From the NCBI GenBank assembly GCA_040081075.1, contig JBEBHJ010000001.1, positions 1 through 64,000 on the forward strand: DNA of 64,000 nt, given 5' to 3'. This document shows positions 44,172 to 53,377 of this stretch, in pieces. Both the position numbers and the translations under genes were made by a program. Numbering within the stretch: the stretch's first letter is position 1; each line of letters opens with the position of its first letter. Source of the DNA: JANJUB01 sp040081075. GTDB taxonomy: Bacteria; Armatimonadota; Fimbriimonadia; Fimbriimonadales; Fimbriimonadaceae. The notes beneath the pieces are model-generated. The model did not search any database and was not told the origin of the DNA. It saw only the letters and a program-made list of their open reading frames with translations.

Positions 44172-44957
44172 TTATCTCTTAAGGTTGTTGAGAACGGATA
44201 GCATGTCGTCGGATGTTTGAACTGCCTTGGAGTTGATTTCGTAGGCTCGCTGAGCGGTGATCATCTTGACCATTTCCTCGACGATTTCAACGTTGGAGCC
44301 TTCTAAGTAGCCTTGCTGAATCCCTCCGGCCCCTTCGGCTCCTGCTTCTTTCTCCTCGCCAGTACCGCTCGCGCCGCCTTCGGCGTAAAGGTTCTGACCG
44401 AGACGGGTAAGGCCAGCGGGGTTTGGAAAGACTGTAATCTTGATTTGGCCAACGGTTACGGCTTCGTTCTGGCCGGGGTATTTGGCTTGAACCGTGCCAT
44501 TTTTGGAAATCGAAAGGGCGCTGGCGCCAGTCTGAATCGTGATCCCATCAGCAAGTTTGAAACCGTCGCTGGTGACCAGTTCGCCACTTGAGTTGGTTTT
44601 GAAGCTACCGTCCCGAGTGTAGGCCCTTGTTCCGTCGGGGAGTTCGACGGCAAAGAATCCTTCACCGCCAATGGCTAAGTCCATTGGGTTGTTGGTGTTC
44701 TGAAACGAACCCTGGCGAAACTCGCCGGTTGTGGCCGAGAACTGAGTTCCCAATCCGATTTGCATTCCCGAAGGTTGCTGAACGCCACCGCTGACTCCGC
44801 CCGATGGGCGCACATTTTGATAGACCATGTCCTGAAACTCGGCCCGTTGTGACTTAAAGCCATTGGTATTGACGTTGGCTAGGTTGTTGGCAATCGTATC
44901 GAGGTTACGCTGTTGCGCGACCATTCCGCTTGCCGCGGTGTTCAAACTTCTCATCAT
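44172..44957 (-). CDS. flgG: Distal rod protein FlgG
   Basis: A 261-residue rod protein with the canonical N-terminus (MMRSLNTAASGMVAQQRNLD, then NLANVNTNGFKSQRAEF), the GEGFFAVELPDGTRAYTRDGSF middle and the C-terminal VEEMVKMITAQRAYEINSKAVQTSDDML. AGGAG lies ~11 bases before the ATG. The 136-base gap to flgF holds only a weak hairpin (CCCCA/TGGGG, 45073-45086). Confidence 0.96.
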   Translation of the reverse strand: MMRSLNTAASGMVAQQRNLDTIANNLANVNTNGFKSQRAEFQDMVYQNVRPSGGVSGGVQQPSGMQIGLGTQFSATTGEFRQGSFQNTNNPMDLAIGGEGFFAVELPDGTRAYTRDGSFKTNSSGELVTSDGFKLADGITIQTGASALSISKNGTVQAKYPGQNEAVTVGQIKITVFPNPAGLTRLGQNLYAEGGASGTGEEKEAGAEGAGGIQQGYLEGSNVEIVEEMVKMITAQRAYEINSKAVQTSDDMLSVLNNLKR

Positions 44958-45093
44958 ATCGGCGGTTACTCCTACTTCTGCTTGTTTCCGATCCTTCGGT
45001 GGCCAAGCGGGCCATCTACCGCCATCCCTGATTGTTCTGGTTCACCGCATGTCAGCGTTGAACCGAGCGCCCCCATGCTTGGGGTCCCGCATT

Positions 45094-45837
45094 TTAACGA
45101 TCAGAAAGGCTTTGTATTAGTCGTTGCGTCAGCTCATCTTGAGCCATCACGGATTTTTGCGAAAGCTCAAAGGATCGGCTTATTGCGATCATCTGAACCA
45201 TGGATTCCACAGCGTTCACGTTGCTCCCTTCAAGCATTCCGGATTGAACTTTGGCGTCACCCATGACTGAAACGGGTCTCAGTGCTTCATAGAGATTCGT
45301 GCCAATCTTCCGAAACCCAAGGTCATCTTTGCTTGCGCGAGCGCAGTCAAAAACTCCGATCCGGGCAACTTCCGAGTCATTCACGGTTAGGGTTCCATCT
45401 TTGGTCACAAGCGGCTGTCCACCTGGAACCGTGATCTGACGACCCTGTTGGTCCAACACTGGATAGCCAGACTTGGTGACCAGCAGCCTGTTCGCGTTAA
45501 GTGTGAAGTCACCAGCCCGCGTATAACGCGTTCCCGCTGGCGTTTGCACCGCAAACAAGCCGTGGTCGGAATCGATGGAAAGGTCAAGCGGATTCCCCGT
45601 GCTTTCCAGGGATCCTCTTTCAAAGATGGTCACCGTTTGATTCGCTTTTGGACCTGAGCCTAAGCCCCCGATCGGTCGCTTGCCAACCTCCATTTCCCGA
45701 AGCATGGCTTCATCAAAAGCGATGGAATCACGCTTAAAGCCAACAGTTGAAGCGTTCGCCAAATTGTTCGAGACAACATCCATCCATTGCTGAGTGGCTA
45801 TCATTCCCGTTGCCGTTGCGTAAATACCGCGTTCCAT
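45094..45837 (-). CDS. flgF: Rod protein FlgF (FlgG-like)
   Basis: 247 residues with the rod N-terminus (MERGIYATATGMIATQQWMD, then NNLANASTVGFKRD), LFAVQTPAGTRYTRAGDFTL, and the C-terminal VESMVQMIAISRSFELSQKSVMAQDEL. As first gene before flgG it is most likely the proximal rod protein FlgF. A sigma-28-like promoter lies just upstream. Confidence 0.9.
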   Translation of the reverse strand: MERGIYATATGMIATQQWMDVVSNNLANASTVGFKRDSIAFDEAMLREMEVGKRPIGGLGSGPKANQTVTIFERGSLESTGNPLDLSIDSDHGLFAVQTPAGTRYTRAGDFTLNANRLLVTKSGYPVLDQQGRQITVPGGQPLVTKDGTLTVNDSEVARIGVFDCARASKDDLGFRKIGTNLYEALRPVSVMGDAKVQSGMLEGSNVNAVESMVQMIAISRSFELSQKSVMAQDELTQRLIQSLSDR

Positions 45838-45847
45838 CCCACTATCA

Positions 45848-45875
45848 GCATCGGCAAGTATTGTTGCGGGGTTTA
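45848..45875 (-). promoter_or_regulatory. Sigma-28 (FliA/SigD)-like promoter for the flg operon
   Basis: On the minus strand, TAAA (45875-45872), 16 bases, then GCCGATGC (45855-45848) fit the flagellar sigma pattern TAAA-N14-16-GCCGATAT with two mismatches. Transcription would start about 5 bases before the flgF ATG, so the leader would be very short. Confidence 0.45.
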
Positions 45876-46003
45876 GGGCAAAACCTCACAATCAACTTTA
45901 GGTTTTGTTGGAACAAGCTCAAGAATTGTTCCTTCTTATGAAAAGGCATCTCCCTTTATAAAAATTTGCCTATATAATAAAAACACTCATTGGAGGCGGT
46001 TAT

Positions 46004-47344
46004 ATGCGAAAATTTGCTGCTCTTTTACTCTTATCATCACTCGTGGTTGCCTTCGCTCCCGCGCAAACTACCTACAAGAACCTCAAGGTTGCGTTCGGCA
46101 AGGTTCGCCGAGCTGACGGCTCATATGCTGATATCACCGGAATGACGCTCAAGGCGAAAATCACTCCGCTTCATATCAAGGAGATTGGACTGGAAACCGC
46201 TGCGGATCGGCTCGTGGCCAAACTCAGTCATCCTCGCGCGGGTCGCGCGCCCATTACGGCTATTTATTCCGCGGATCAAGATCCAGGCAATACTGGTAAC
46301 CCACAGTACGGCGTTATTGATAGCGAGGTTGGACCCAGCTCCAGCATTCTCGACGACATCGAGATCAATGCGGCCCATGTAAACAAACCTTGGCAAACTC
46401 TTACGTTTGGTTTTGAAAACAGCCTATTCAATGACACGTTGATTCGATGGACGGTCATGAACCAATACAACCCGGCCGCACCGAACGGCAGCAGCGCCTT
46501 TCAGCCCTATCCCGTGCCCGGCAACTACCTCCTAGATTTTGGTCTGATTTGGCCGGGCAACACGACGACCTTGACTCAGGTGAAGGTTGAACTTTCCATC
46601 GCCGCGGCTCAGGTCGCTGCTCCACAAACCCTGTTCTGGTTTTCGCAACAGTTCCACCAGTTCAATGGCTTCCCTGATCCTGACGCGCCAATGGACAGCT
46701 CCATTCGAAATGCTTTCAACCAAATTTCTCCGCCGACCATTGGCTTCAGCGATGTCTTCTTCTGGTACGACTTAGACGAAGATGGCATGTACCAAGAGCA
46801 AGAGAAAGACACCTTTAATAATGAAGGGCTTGGCAACTTGCTCATGGTTATCAAAGCGACCACGACCGGCACTCTGCAAGACCTGAACCCAATCTCGGTG
46901 ACGCTGGATAAGGGCGTGTTTGTTTCTGGAGACTTCACCGATTTATGGTTCTCAGATGACTTCTATTATCGCGCAAAGCCCGATTACACTCAGCCCCGCT
47001 CTGTCGTACCAACCCAAGTTATTGTCGAGGGGATTTCACCATCGGCTACGGTCAACAGTTTCGCATTCAACTGGGAAACCGCAACCGAAGGTGGCGGTGG
47101 CACAGAAGTGGTCCAGCTTTGGCGCTATCGAGGAACCCCAGGTTGGGTAACCGTGAAAACGCGAACCTTATCCGGCACCGATTCGAACACTACCTATGTG
47201 TACACGAATGCCAACCCCGAGCAGTTCGTTGACCTCACCACCCGCCGCGTCAAAGCGAAGATTCTGGTGACGCCGCCCGCAACAGCGGCTCGAGCATTCC
47301 AGACGAGGATCGATCGAACTCGGTGGACTGTCGGCCTGCCATAA
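46004..47344 (+). CDS. Secreted protein of unknown function
   Basis: 446 residues with a signal peptide (MRKFAALLLLSSLVVAFAPA) and an all-beta mature protein. An acidic WYDLDEDGMYQEQEKDTF segment may bind calcium. The C-terminus has VNSFAFNWETATEGGGGTEVVQLW and repeated Arg/Thr strands. GGAGG sits 7 bases before the ATG and TATAAT at 45973-45978, so it has its own promoter and a normal leader. The hairpin at 47365 ends the unit. No family recognised. Confidence 0.7.
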   Translation: MRKFAALLLLSSLVVAFAPAQTTYKNLKVAFGKVRRADGSYADITGMTLKAKITPLHIKEIGLETAADRLVAKLSHPRAGRAPITAIYSADQDPGNTGNPQYGVIDSEVGPSSSILDDIEINAAHVNKPWQTLTFGFENSLFNDTLIRWTVMNQYNPAAPNGSSAFQPYPVPGNYLLDFGLIWPGNTTTLTQVKVELSIAAAQVAAPQTLFWFSQQFHQFNGFPDPDAPMDSSIRNAFNQISPPTIGFSDVFFWYDLDEDGMYQEQEKDTFNNEGLGNLLMVIKATTTGTLQDLNPISVTLDKGVFVSGDFTDLWFSDDFYYRAKPDYTQPRSVVPTQVIVEGISPSATVNSFAFNWETATEGGGGTEVVQLWRYRGTPGWVTVKTRTLSGTDSNTTYVYTNANPEQFVDLTTRRVKAKILVTPPATAARAFQTRIDRTRWTVGLP

Positions 47345-47364
47345 GCTCTGATACAACCCTGGTT

Positions 47365-47392
47365 AAAGGCCACCCTAAACGGGGTGGCCTTT
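47365..47392 (+). terminator. Rho-independent terminator
   Basis: AAAGGCCACCC and GGGTGGCCTTT form a perfect 11-bp stem with a 6-base loop, followed by AATATTTAT. It ends the secreted-protein transcript and is the best terminator seen in the window. Confidence 0.8.
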
Positions 47393-47454
47393 AATATTTA
47401 TCGGTGGCCTGGAACCAATCCGAACAACAATGTGTTATGAAGACTGGTTAGAGC

Positions 47455-47482
47455 TTGCTTCCGGGGGGTTGGCAGGTATACT
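47455..47482 (+). promoter_or_regulatory. Sigma70-type promoter for the ABC-2 transporter operon
   Basis: TTGCTT (47455-47460) and TATACT (47477-47482) are 16 bases apart. AGGAGG at 47504-47509 then precedes the TTG start at 47519 by nine bases. Confidence 0.5.
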
Positions 47483-47518
47483 CGCCACGCTAATTTTGTT
47501 ACTAGGAGGGTCTCCATT

Positions 47519-48433
47519 TTGGGCGCCGCCATTGAAATTCAGAAACTGACCAAGGTTTATAAAAGCCGCTTAGCCGGTGAAGTAAAAGTTGTTAACGAGC
47601 TTGATCTCGTTGTTGAGGAAGGGGAAATCTTCGGTTTTCTCGGCCCTAATGGCGCGGGAAAGACGACCACGATCAAGATGCTCTTAGGGATCATCTACCC
47701 GAGCTATGGTGAAGCATACGTTCTGGGTAAAGAGATCGGTGACATTGAAGTTCACCGACGTATAAGCTACGTACCCGAGCGCCCCTACTACTATGAGCAC
47801 ATGACCGGGCTCGAACTGCTCATGTTCTACGCTTCGCTTTTCGGCATTAATGATCGCGAGAAGTGTATAAAGCTCCTTGAGAAGGTTAACCTTGCGGGCG
47901 ATATGAGCAAGACAATCTCCCAGTACTCAAAGGGTATGCAGCAGCGTGTGGGATTAGCCCAAAGCCTCCTGAACGACCCCGGGCTCCTTTTCTTGGATGA
48001 ACCGACGGGTGGTTTGGACCCGATCGCGCACACCGAAATCCGAGACCTAATCCTGCAGTTCCGCGACGAAGGTCGAACCGTTTTCATTTCAAGCCACGAA
48101 TTGAGCGAAGTTGAGCGAATATGCGATCGTGTTGCGATCATTCACAAGGGAGTTTTGGTTAGGCAAGGCAAACTCGATGATCTGCTTCGAGGCGGACGCG
48201 TAGAAGTTATTGCCGATGGCGTTTCGAAGGAAGTTGGGGCCGATGCCAAAGAATTCGGCGACAGTATTGTTTCCTACCACGATGGCCGTTTAATTGCCGA
48301 TGTGCCCGAGGATCACGACTTGAACGCCCTGATTGACGGAATACGAACCAGCGGCGGGAAAATACAAAGCATTATTCCTCGGCGAAAACGACTAGAAGAC
48401 CTCTTCGTAGAGGCCGTGCGAGGTGACAAATGA
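47519..48433 (+). CDS. ABC-2 type transporter ATP-binding protein
   Basis: A 304-residue ATPase with Walker A GPNGAGKTTT, signature YSKGMQQRVGLAQSLL and Walker B LLFLDEPTGGLD. The C-terminal ~80 residues after the ATPase core form the accessory segment found in drug/polysaccharide-type ABC-2 ATPases (IIPRRKRLEDLFVEAV). The TTG start is supported by a strong AGGAGG. It is coupled by overlap to the permease gene. Confidence 0.92.
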   Translation: MGAAIEIQKLTKVYKSRLAGEVKVVNELDLVVEEGEIFGFLGPNGAGKTTTIKMLLGIIYPSYGEAYVLGKEIGDIEVHRRISYVPERPYYYEHMTGLELLMFYASLFGINDREKCIKLLEKVNLAGDMSKTISQYSKGMQQRVGLAQSLLNDPGLLFLDEPTGGLDPIAHTEIRDLILQFRDEGRTVFISSHELSEVERICDRVAIIHKGVLVRQGKLDDLLRGGRVEVIADGVSKEVGADAKEFGDSIVSYHDGRLIADVPEDHDLNALIDGIRTSGGKIQSIIPRRKRLEDLFVEAVRGDK

Positions 48434-49221
48434 TGGGTCCTATTCTGGCTATAGCGAAGACAACGGTTGGCGAAGCAATCCGCCGGCGCGTACTTCTCGT
48501 TATTTTGATGATTGGCGTGTTGTTGCTCAGCATCATTCCTTCGTTAGGAGTTCTCACTGCGCGGCAGGAAAAGGCCGTCATGATCTCCACAATGTTTGCG
48601 GTCTTGAGAGCCACCAGCGCTCTTATCGCAATCATTCTGACGATTTACATGATTCCGAACGAAATCGAGCGTCGCACGATCTATACGATCTTGTCCAAGC
48701 CGGTTCAACGATGGCAGTTCCTTGTTGGAAAATATCTTGGCGCTGTGTTCGCGCTGTTCATCATGATCGCGATGATGTCGGCCGTCATGATCATCCTTTA
48801 CAAGGTGTTCCACAATCCCGACATGGCAAGTTTGCTCGACGTTGCAAAACAGCCAATCAACTACTTTATGGAGATGTCGTTGCTTTCGGCACTATCCATC
48901 TTCATCTCGACCTTTGCGCCCCCGCTCGTTAACTTCTTCCTGTCGTTTGGCCTGTGGGGAGTTGGCACGGTGCTGAATCCGCTCTACGATTCGGTCGCCC
49001 AAAACTCAGGCACAGGGCCGATCATGAAGGGCGTTGCGACGATTGCGACAAAGGTCTTGCCGAACTTTGCCCAATACGACATCAAGAACCCAATCATCAA
49101 CCCCGAAACGATTATCGAGAATCCGCAAATGTATACGATCTACATTACGGGATATGCGATTGTGTATATCACGTTTCTCCTCATCGGGGGCATGTTGATC
49201 TTTGAAAAGCGAGAGGTTTAG
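48430..49221 (+). CDS. ABC-2 type permease
   Basis: 263 residues with six predicted membrane helices, starting with an IRRRVLLVILMIGVLLLSIIPS helix and including the permease feature ERRTIYTILSKPVQRWQFLVGKYLG in the first loop. It pairs with the upstream ATPase. The substrate is unknown; the following TPR-like membrane protein may be part of the same machine. Confidence 0.88.
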   Translation: MMGPILAIAKTTVGEAIRRRVLLVILMIGVLLLSIIPSLGVLTARQEKAVMISTMFAVLRATSALIAIILTIYMIPNEIERRTIYTILSKPVQRWQFLVGKYLGAVFALFIMIAMMSAVMIILYKVFHNPDMASLLDVAKQPINYFMEMSLLSALSIFISTFAPPLVNFFLSFGLWGVGTVLNPLYDSVAQNSGTGPIMKGVATIATKVLPNFAQYDIKNPIINPETIIENPQMYTIYITGYAIVYITFLLIGGMLIFEKREV

Positions 49222-49222
49222 C

Positions 49223-50716
49223 ATGAGACTCAAACGCTCACAACTGCTGGTAACCCTTCTCTTTCTCTTTGGGGTTCAAGGGGCTTTGCAGTCCGTTATT
49301 TTTCCATTGTGGAAGAAGAATTACGCACCGGTTAAGCAAAGCAAAGACGGCTTCGTATCTGACTCGCTTTCGCCTGATCAAATCATCCTTCAACTGTTTG
49401 GTTTTCGGGAGTTCTTGTCTGGAATTCTGTGGGTCAGAGCGGACGGCTTCTTCGATAGCGGTAACTACGACGCCGTTCTGCCGATGATTCGGCTGTGTAC
49501 AGTGCTCGACCCTCGACAGATCGACATTTTCTCCACGGGGATGTGGCACATCGCTTACAACTTCACGGACGAGGAACAGCGATCAGACCGTCGTTACGTC
49601 GCATCTGCTCTTGCCCTCGGCAAGGAAGGCGCGGCCCAGAATCCAGATACCTACGAGATATTCTTCGAGACGGGCTGGATTTGGTTCCACAAGATTGACG
49701 ATGAATATCACAACTCTGTAAAGTGGTTTGAACTGGCTCATCAGCGAGCTGACATGCAGGCGGGCCGTAGGAACCTTCTGAGCAATGCGTATCAGCGAAA
49801 CAACCAACTGGACGAAGCGCTGGACCTCTATATCAAGCTTCTCGCCAAAGCGAACGATGCCGCAAAAGCGAACCCAAAAGAGCACATGCTTCAAACCATG
49901 CGCGACACGGTCGAGGGCAACCTTGATACCATGATTGTTCGATTGGTGCAACGCGGAACTCTGGCTCAACGACGGGGTGATTACGCGGGCGGCCAATACG
50001 ATACGAACCCACCGTTCGACGTCGGCTTCAGTGCCCGTGTAACAGTTGAAAACCCTCGGGTGATTCGGGTTGAGGGCACCTGGAACGTTGCCTCGATAGG
50101 AACTCGAGTCCGCATTGTCCTTCGAGACAAAGATATGGAAGGTGGCAAACTGGCTGAGTTGGATTGGGATGCCCGAGATGCGGTCGATCTGGAACCCAGC
50201 AGAGATGTGACCTTCATGCAAGATCAGCTCTTTGTAAAGAATCGCCGGTTCAAGAAACTCATTGATATGAGCAAAGACCCGACCATGTATCCGTTTAGTG
50301 AGACAAAGAAGAACTATGTCGTGGAGTTCTACTACAATCCGAGAAGCGCCCCACCCCATATTCAGGACAAGTTTGGATTCAATGGAGAAGGGTTCACCGA
50401 CTCTAACTTCTTGAGGACAGACGTTAGAAAGGACTTTGTCTATGACCTATCTCAAAAGGATTCAAAGGGCAAATATAGCGTCGATCCAAAGCTGGTTGAG
50501 GGCAAGACCAGTCAGCGAGTGATGTACTACGCAATGGACCTCACTCGAGAACAGTTACTCCGTCGGGGCCAGTGGTCAATGGACGGAGGGCAAACGCCCA
50601 TCCTGACGACGAAGAACTTCGATCCAAAGAAAGTCATTACCGTTGATGAGGTAATCGCGGTCCCCACGTTGCGCGGCCAAGAAGGCCACGGCAATATCGA
50701 GGAAAAAAAGAAGTAA
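49223..50716 (+). CDS. Membrane-anchored TPR-like protein, ABC-operon partner
   Basis: 497 residues from the ATG at 49223 (GAGAGG about 7 bases upstream, immediately after the permease stop). One N-terminal anchor (~8-27, LLVTLLFLFGVQGALQSVIF), then FREFLSGILWVRADGFFDSG and TPR-like helices (~60-235, with YEIFFETGWIWFHKID), then a beta-rich domain (~255-320, FSARVTVENPRVIRVEGTW) and a long C-terminal tail ending in GNIEEKKK. It presumably faces the periplasm. The family is not recognised beyond the TPR-like part. Confidence 0.7.
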   Translation: MRLKRSQLLVTLLFLFGVQGALQSVIFPLWKKNYAPVKQSKDGFVSDSLSPDQIILQLFGFREFLSGILWVRADGFFDSGNYDAVLPMIRLCTVLDPRQIDIFSTGMWHIAYNFTDEEQRSDRRYVASALALGKEGAAQNPDTYEIFFETGWIWFHKIDDEYHNSVKWFELAHQRADMQAGRRNLLSNAYQRNNQLDEALDLYIKLLAKANDAAKANPKEHMLQTMRDTVEGNLDTMIVRLVQRGTLAQRRGDYAGGQYDTNPPFDVGFSARVTVENPRVIRVEGTWNVASIGTRVRIVLRDKDMEGGKLAELDWDARDAVDLEPSRDVTFMQDQLFVKNRRFKKLIDMSKDPTMYPFSETKKNYVVEFYYNPRSAPPHIQDKFGFNGEGFTDSNFLRTDVRKDFVYDLSQKDSKGKYSVDPKLVEGKTSQRVMYYAMDLTREQLLRRGQWSMDGGQTPILTTKNFDPKKVITVDEVIAVPTLRGQEGHGNIEEKKK

Positions 50717-50741
50717 TACTGAAGGTTAGACAGGTCTCCAG

Positions 50742-50767
50742 CCCGGCGGAGTGCTAAAATAAACATA

Positions 50768-50780
<13 letters not shown>
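50742..50780 (+). repeat. Inverted repeat covering the ffs promoter and 5' strand
   Basis: CCCGGCGGAGTGCT (50742-50755) and AGCAGTCCGCCGGG (50767-50780) are inverted repeats matching at 13 of 14 positions around an 11-base AT-rich spacer. The spacer contains most of a TAAAAT -10 box (50755-50760). The right arm coincides with the expected start of the SRP RNA and its 5' strand. Confidence 0.6.
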
Positions 50781-50872
<92 letters not shown>

Positions 50873-50881
50873 TGGAGGCCC

Positions 50882-52450
50882 TTGTCTAACGTTTCGCTTT
50901 ACCGAAAATACCGTAGCCAAAATTTCTCTGACCTTGTTGGGCAAGAGCACGTGGTTCGAACACTCCAAAACGCGATCACGTCTGATCGTATTGCCCACGC
51001 TTTCCTCTTTACCGGCCCCCGAGGCACGGGCAAAACCTCGACCGCTAGATTGCTCGCAAAAGCAATTTGCTGCGAAAAGGGCCCGGCTACCGAACCCTGC
51101 AATGAGTGCGATATCTGTGTTTCGATCACAGAAGGAACAAGCTTTGACGTTCTGGAGATGGACGCCGCGAGCGAATCTGGCGTGGATGATATTCGAGAGA
51201 CGATCGTTGAAGCTGTTAGCTACAAGCCCGCGAGCGCTCGATACCGCGTGTTTATCATCGACGAGGTCCACGATCTTAGCGCAAAGGCGTTTGATGCGTT
51301 ATTGAAGACCGTTGAGGAGCCCCCGGAGCATGTTGTTTTTGTACTTGCCACGACCGAATATACGAAAGTTCCACCCACAATCCGATCTCGTTGTCAGAAT
51401 TTCGAGTTTCACCGTGCGAGTTTGCAGAACCTGGTGGATCGGCTAGCCTACGTTGTCGAAAAGGAGGGGTCGTTTGCAGAACCAGCCGCCCTCGTCGCAA
51501 TCGCTAAAATGGCCGATGGAGGCTATCGTGATGCCCTCACGTTGTTGGAGCAGGCACTCATTACCAGTGACGATGGAATTACTCTCGATAAGGTCTATGC
51601 TCAACTTGGTCTCATCGCAGATGAATCGGCCGACGCGATTCTGCTTGCTCTAAAGCAAGGAGATGTGTCCAAATTGATCGTCACATTGAGTGAACTTACT
51701 TCACTCGGGCGAGATCCTAGATCCATCTTAGATTCTCTGATGCATCGGTCATCCGACCTCACTCGGGCAGCCTACAACGTTGATATGACGGGCTTTGACC
51801 CTACTCAAGCCGCGTCCCTGCACGAAATATCGGCGGCTCTGACCCCTGCGTTTCTCCTCGACGTCCGAGGGAAAATCTCACAGATCCACAAAGAAATCCG
51901 GGATGTGTCCCTGCCCAGGATCTGGATGGAAGCTGAACTCATCCGTTGCGTAATGACCACCCAAACGGTCACCGTTGCGCCCGCGCGGGTCGCCCCAACT
52001 GCACCCGTAACCGCTCAAGTGTCGGTTGCGCCACCGACCGCTGTGGCCTTACCAGTTCCAGTTCAAGTGGAAGGTCCATCGGCTTCGGTTGCCCTAGAGA
52101 TTTCCAGCGACGAATCTGAAGCCGCCAAGCAACTCTTCGCTCATCTCCTGAGCCTTTTGCCAGATCGGGTACCGCATAAGAATAAGTTGTTAGCCGCCAG
52201 GGTCACCGGAGCCTCGCAAACGGAGATTGAAATCGTGCTTGGTCGAAAAATGGACGTTGACTGGTTTACAGAGAATCCGCAACGATCTGGCTACTTGAGC
52301 AAGGTCCTTTCCGATGCTGGTCACCCTGGGTGGACGTTCAAGATTTCTGGGCCAAAGGTTGCGAAAGTCGCGAAGGAAGCTCCGGCGGTAGAATTGGAGC
52401 TTACGGGAGCGGCACTCATTGATGCCGTCCAGGATGAACTGAAGACATGA
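50882..52450 (+). CDS. dnaX: DNA polymerase III gamma/tau subunit DnaX
   Basis: A 522-residue clamp-loader ATPase. The N-terminus is SNVSLYRKYRSQNFSDLVGQEHV, with Walker A TGPRGTGKTSTARLLAK (~44-60), a zinc knuckle (C64, C73, C76, C79), Walker B VFIIDEVHDLS, and the SRC motif TIRSRCQNF. After ~370 a Pro/Val/Ala linker leads to a C-terminal domain. It starts at TTG 50882 with GGAGG four bases upstream. I see no slippery A-run for a programmed frameshift. It overlaps ybaB (ATGA). Confidence 0.95.
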   Translation: MSNVSLYRKYRSQNFSDLVGQEHVVRTLQNAITSDRIAHAFLFTGPRGTGKTSTARLLAKAICCEKGPATEPCNECDICVSITEGTSFDVLEMDAASESGVDDIRETIVEAVSYKPASARYRVFIIDEVHDLSAKAFDALLKTVEEPPEHVVFVLATTEYTKVPPTIRSRCQNFEFHRASLQNLVDRLAYVVEKEGSFAEPAALVAIAKMADGGYRDALTLLEQALITSDDGITLDKVYAQLGLIADESADAILLALKQGDVSKLIVTLSELTSLGRDPRSILDSLMHRSSDLTRAAYNVDMTGFDPTQAASLHEISAALTPAFLLDVRGKISQIHKEIRDVSLPRIWMEAELIRCVMTTQTVTVAPARVAPTAPVTAQVSVAPPTAVALPVPVQVEGPSASVALEISSDESEAAKQLFAHLLSLLPDRVPHKNKLLAARVTGASQTEIEIVLGRKMDVDWFTENPQRSGYLSKVLSDAGHPGWTFKISGPKVAKVAKEAPAVELELTGAALIDAVQDELKT

Positions 52451-52782
52451 AACTTCCAAAAGGATTCGGCGGATCGGGATTTCAGGGCGTGCTAGCGCAG
52501 GCCCAAAGTGCAATGGCGAGGGCTCAGAACCTCGATGCCGAGTTAGAGTCGGAACGGCTGCCTATTGACAAGGGGCCGATTAAGATGCTGTTCAACGGCC
52601 TTGGTGAGCTGCAAGGGATCAAGATTGATCCGAGCGTAGTTGACCCGGAAGATGTTGAGGCTCTTGAAGACCTCATCGTCGGGGCTGTTCGCGATGGCTT
52701 TAACCTTGCAAAAGAGCGCCGAGAAGCCAAGACGAAAGAGATCATGGGCGATCTCCCCAATATTCCTGGGCTAAACGGCTAA
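52447..52782 (+). CDS. YbaB/EbfC-family nucleoid-associated protein
   Basis: A 111-residue DNA-binding protein. The family order is seen: N-terminal Gly/Phe-rich stretch, helix QAQSAMARAQNLDAELES, central strands (LPIDKGPIKMLFNGLGELQGIKIDPSVVDPEDVEALEDLI) and the C-terminal helix AVRDGFNLAKERREAKTKEIM. dnaX-ybaB-recR is a widely conserved cluster. Confidence 0.9.
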   Translation: MKLPKGFGGSGFQGVLAQAQSAMARAQNLDAELESERLPIDKGPIKMLFNGLGELQGIKIDPSVVDPEDVEALEDLIVGAVRDGFNLAKERREAKTKEIMGDLPNIPGLNG

Positions 52783-52783
52783 C

Positions 52784-53377
52784 TTGCTTTTTGCGCGCCC
52801 CCTGGCCGAGCTGATTTCCGAGCTAGAGAGGCTACCGGGTGTTGGGCCTAAATCGGCCCAGCGACTCGCGTATCACCTGTTGCGCGTGACTGATGAAGAT
52901 GCCCAGCGGTTGGCGCGGGCGATTACGACGGCAAAAGGAGCGCTGTGTTTTTGCCGATATTGCCAGAACATTTCCGAATTTGAGACCTGTGAAATCTGCG
53001 GTTCAGACCGGCGGGATGTTACGACGATTTGCGTCGTCGCTGAGCCGAGAGATGTCATTGCGATTGAGCGCCTGAATGAGTTTAAGGGTCTCTATCATGT
53101 TTTGCATGGGCTCATGAGTCCGATGGATGGGGTGGGTCCAGACCAACTTCGAATCCGAGAGCTCCTGGGCCGCCTTGAAGGCGAGATCAAGGAAGTGATT
53201 CTGGCCACAAATCCAACAATAGAGGGAGATGCCACCGCCCTCTATTTGTCTAAAATGATCAAGCCCCTAGGCATAAAAGTTACACGAATCGCCCATGGGA
53301 TGCCGGTCGGCGGAGAGCTTGATTATGCCGACTCGGCAACCCTGTTGAGCGCGATTGAATTTCGACGGGAAGTCTAG
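52784..53377 (+). CDS. recR: Recombination protein RecR
   Basis: A 197-residue protein loading RecA at gaps with RecF/RecO. LISELERLPGVGPKSAQRLAYHLL is the helix-hairpin-helix; the zinc finger is CRYC then CEIC; the Toprim domain starts ICVVAEPRDVIAIE; and the end has TRIAHGMPVGGELDYADSATLLSAI. TTG start one base after the ybaB stop. The stop overlaps the convergent gene by four bases (CTAG). Confidence 0.95.
   Translation: MLFARPLAELISELERLPGVGPKSAQRLAYHLLRVTDEDAQRLARAITTAKGALCFCRYCQNISEFETCEICGSDRRDVTTICVVAEPRDVIAIERLNEFKGLYHVLHGLMSPMDGVGPDQLRIRELLGRLEGEIKEVILATNPTIEGDATALYLSKMIKPLGIKVTRIAHGMPVGGELDYADSATLLSAIEFRREV

Noticed and set aside
48423..48932. 169-codon plus-strand ORF in the ABC permease
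   Set aside because: Alternative frame of the permease; His/Asp/Arg-rich nonsense composition.
49583..50359. 258-codon minus-strand ORF inside the TPR-like gene
   Set aside because: Lies wholly antisense to a gene with clear start, Shine-Dalgarno and operon position.
50882..52450. Programmed frameshift in dnaX
   Set aside because: No A-rich slippery heptamer with downstream stem was found; the tau-length frame is continuous.
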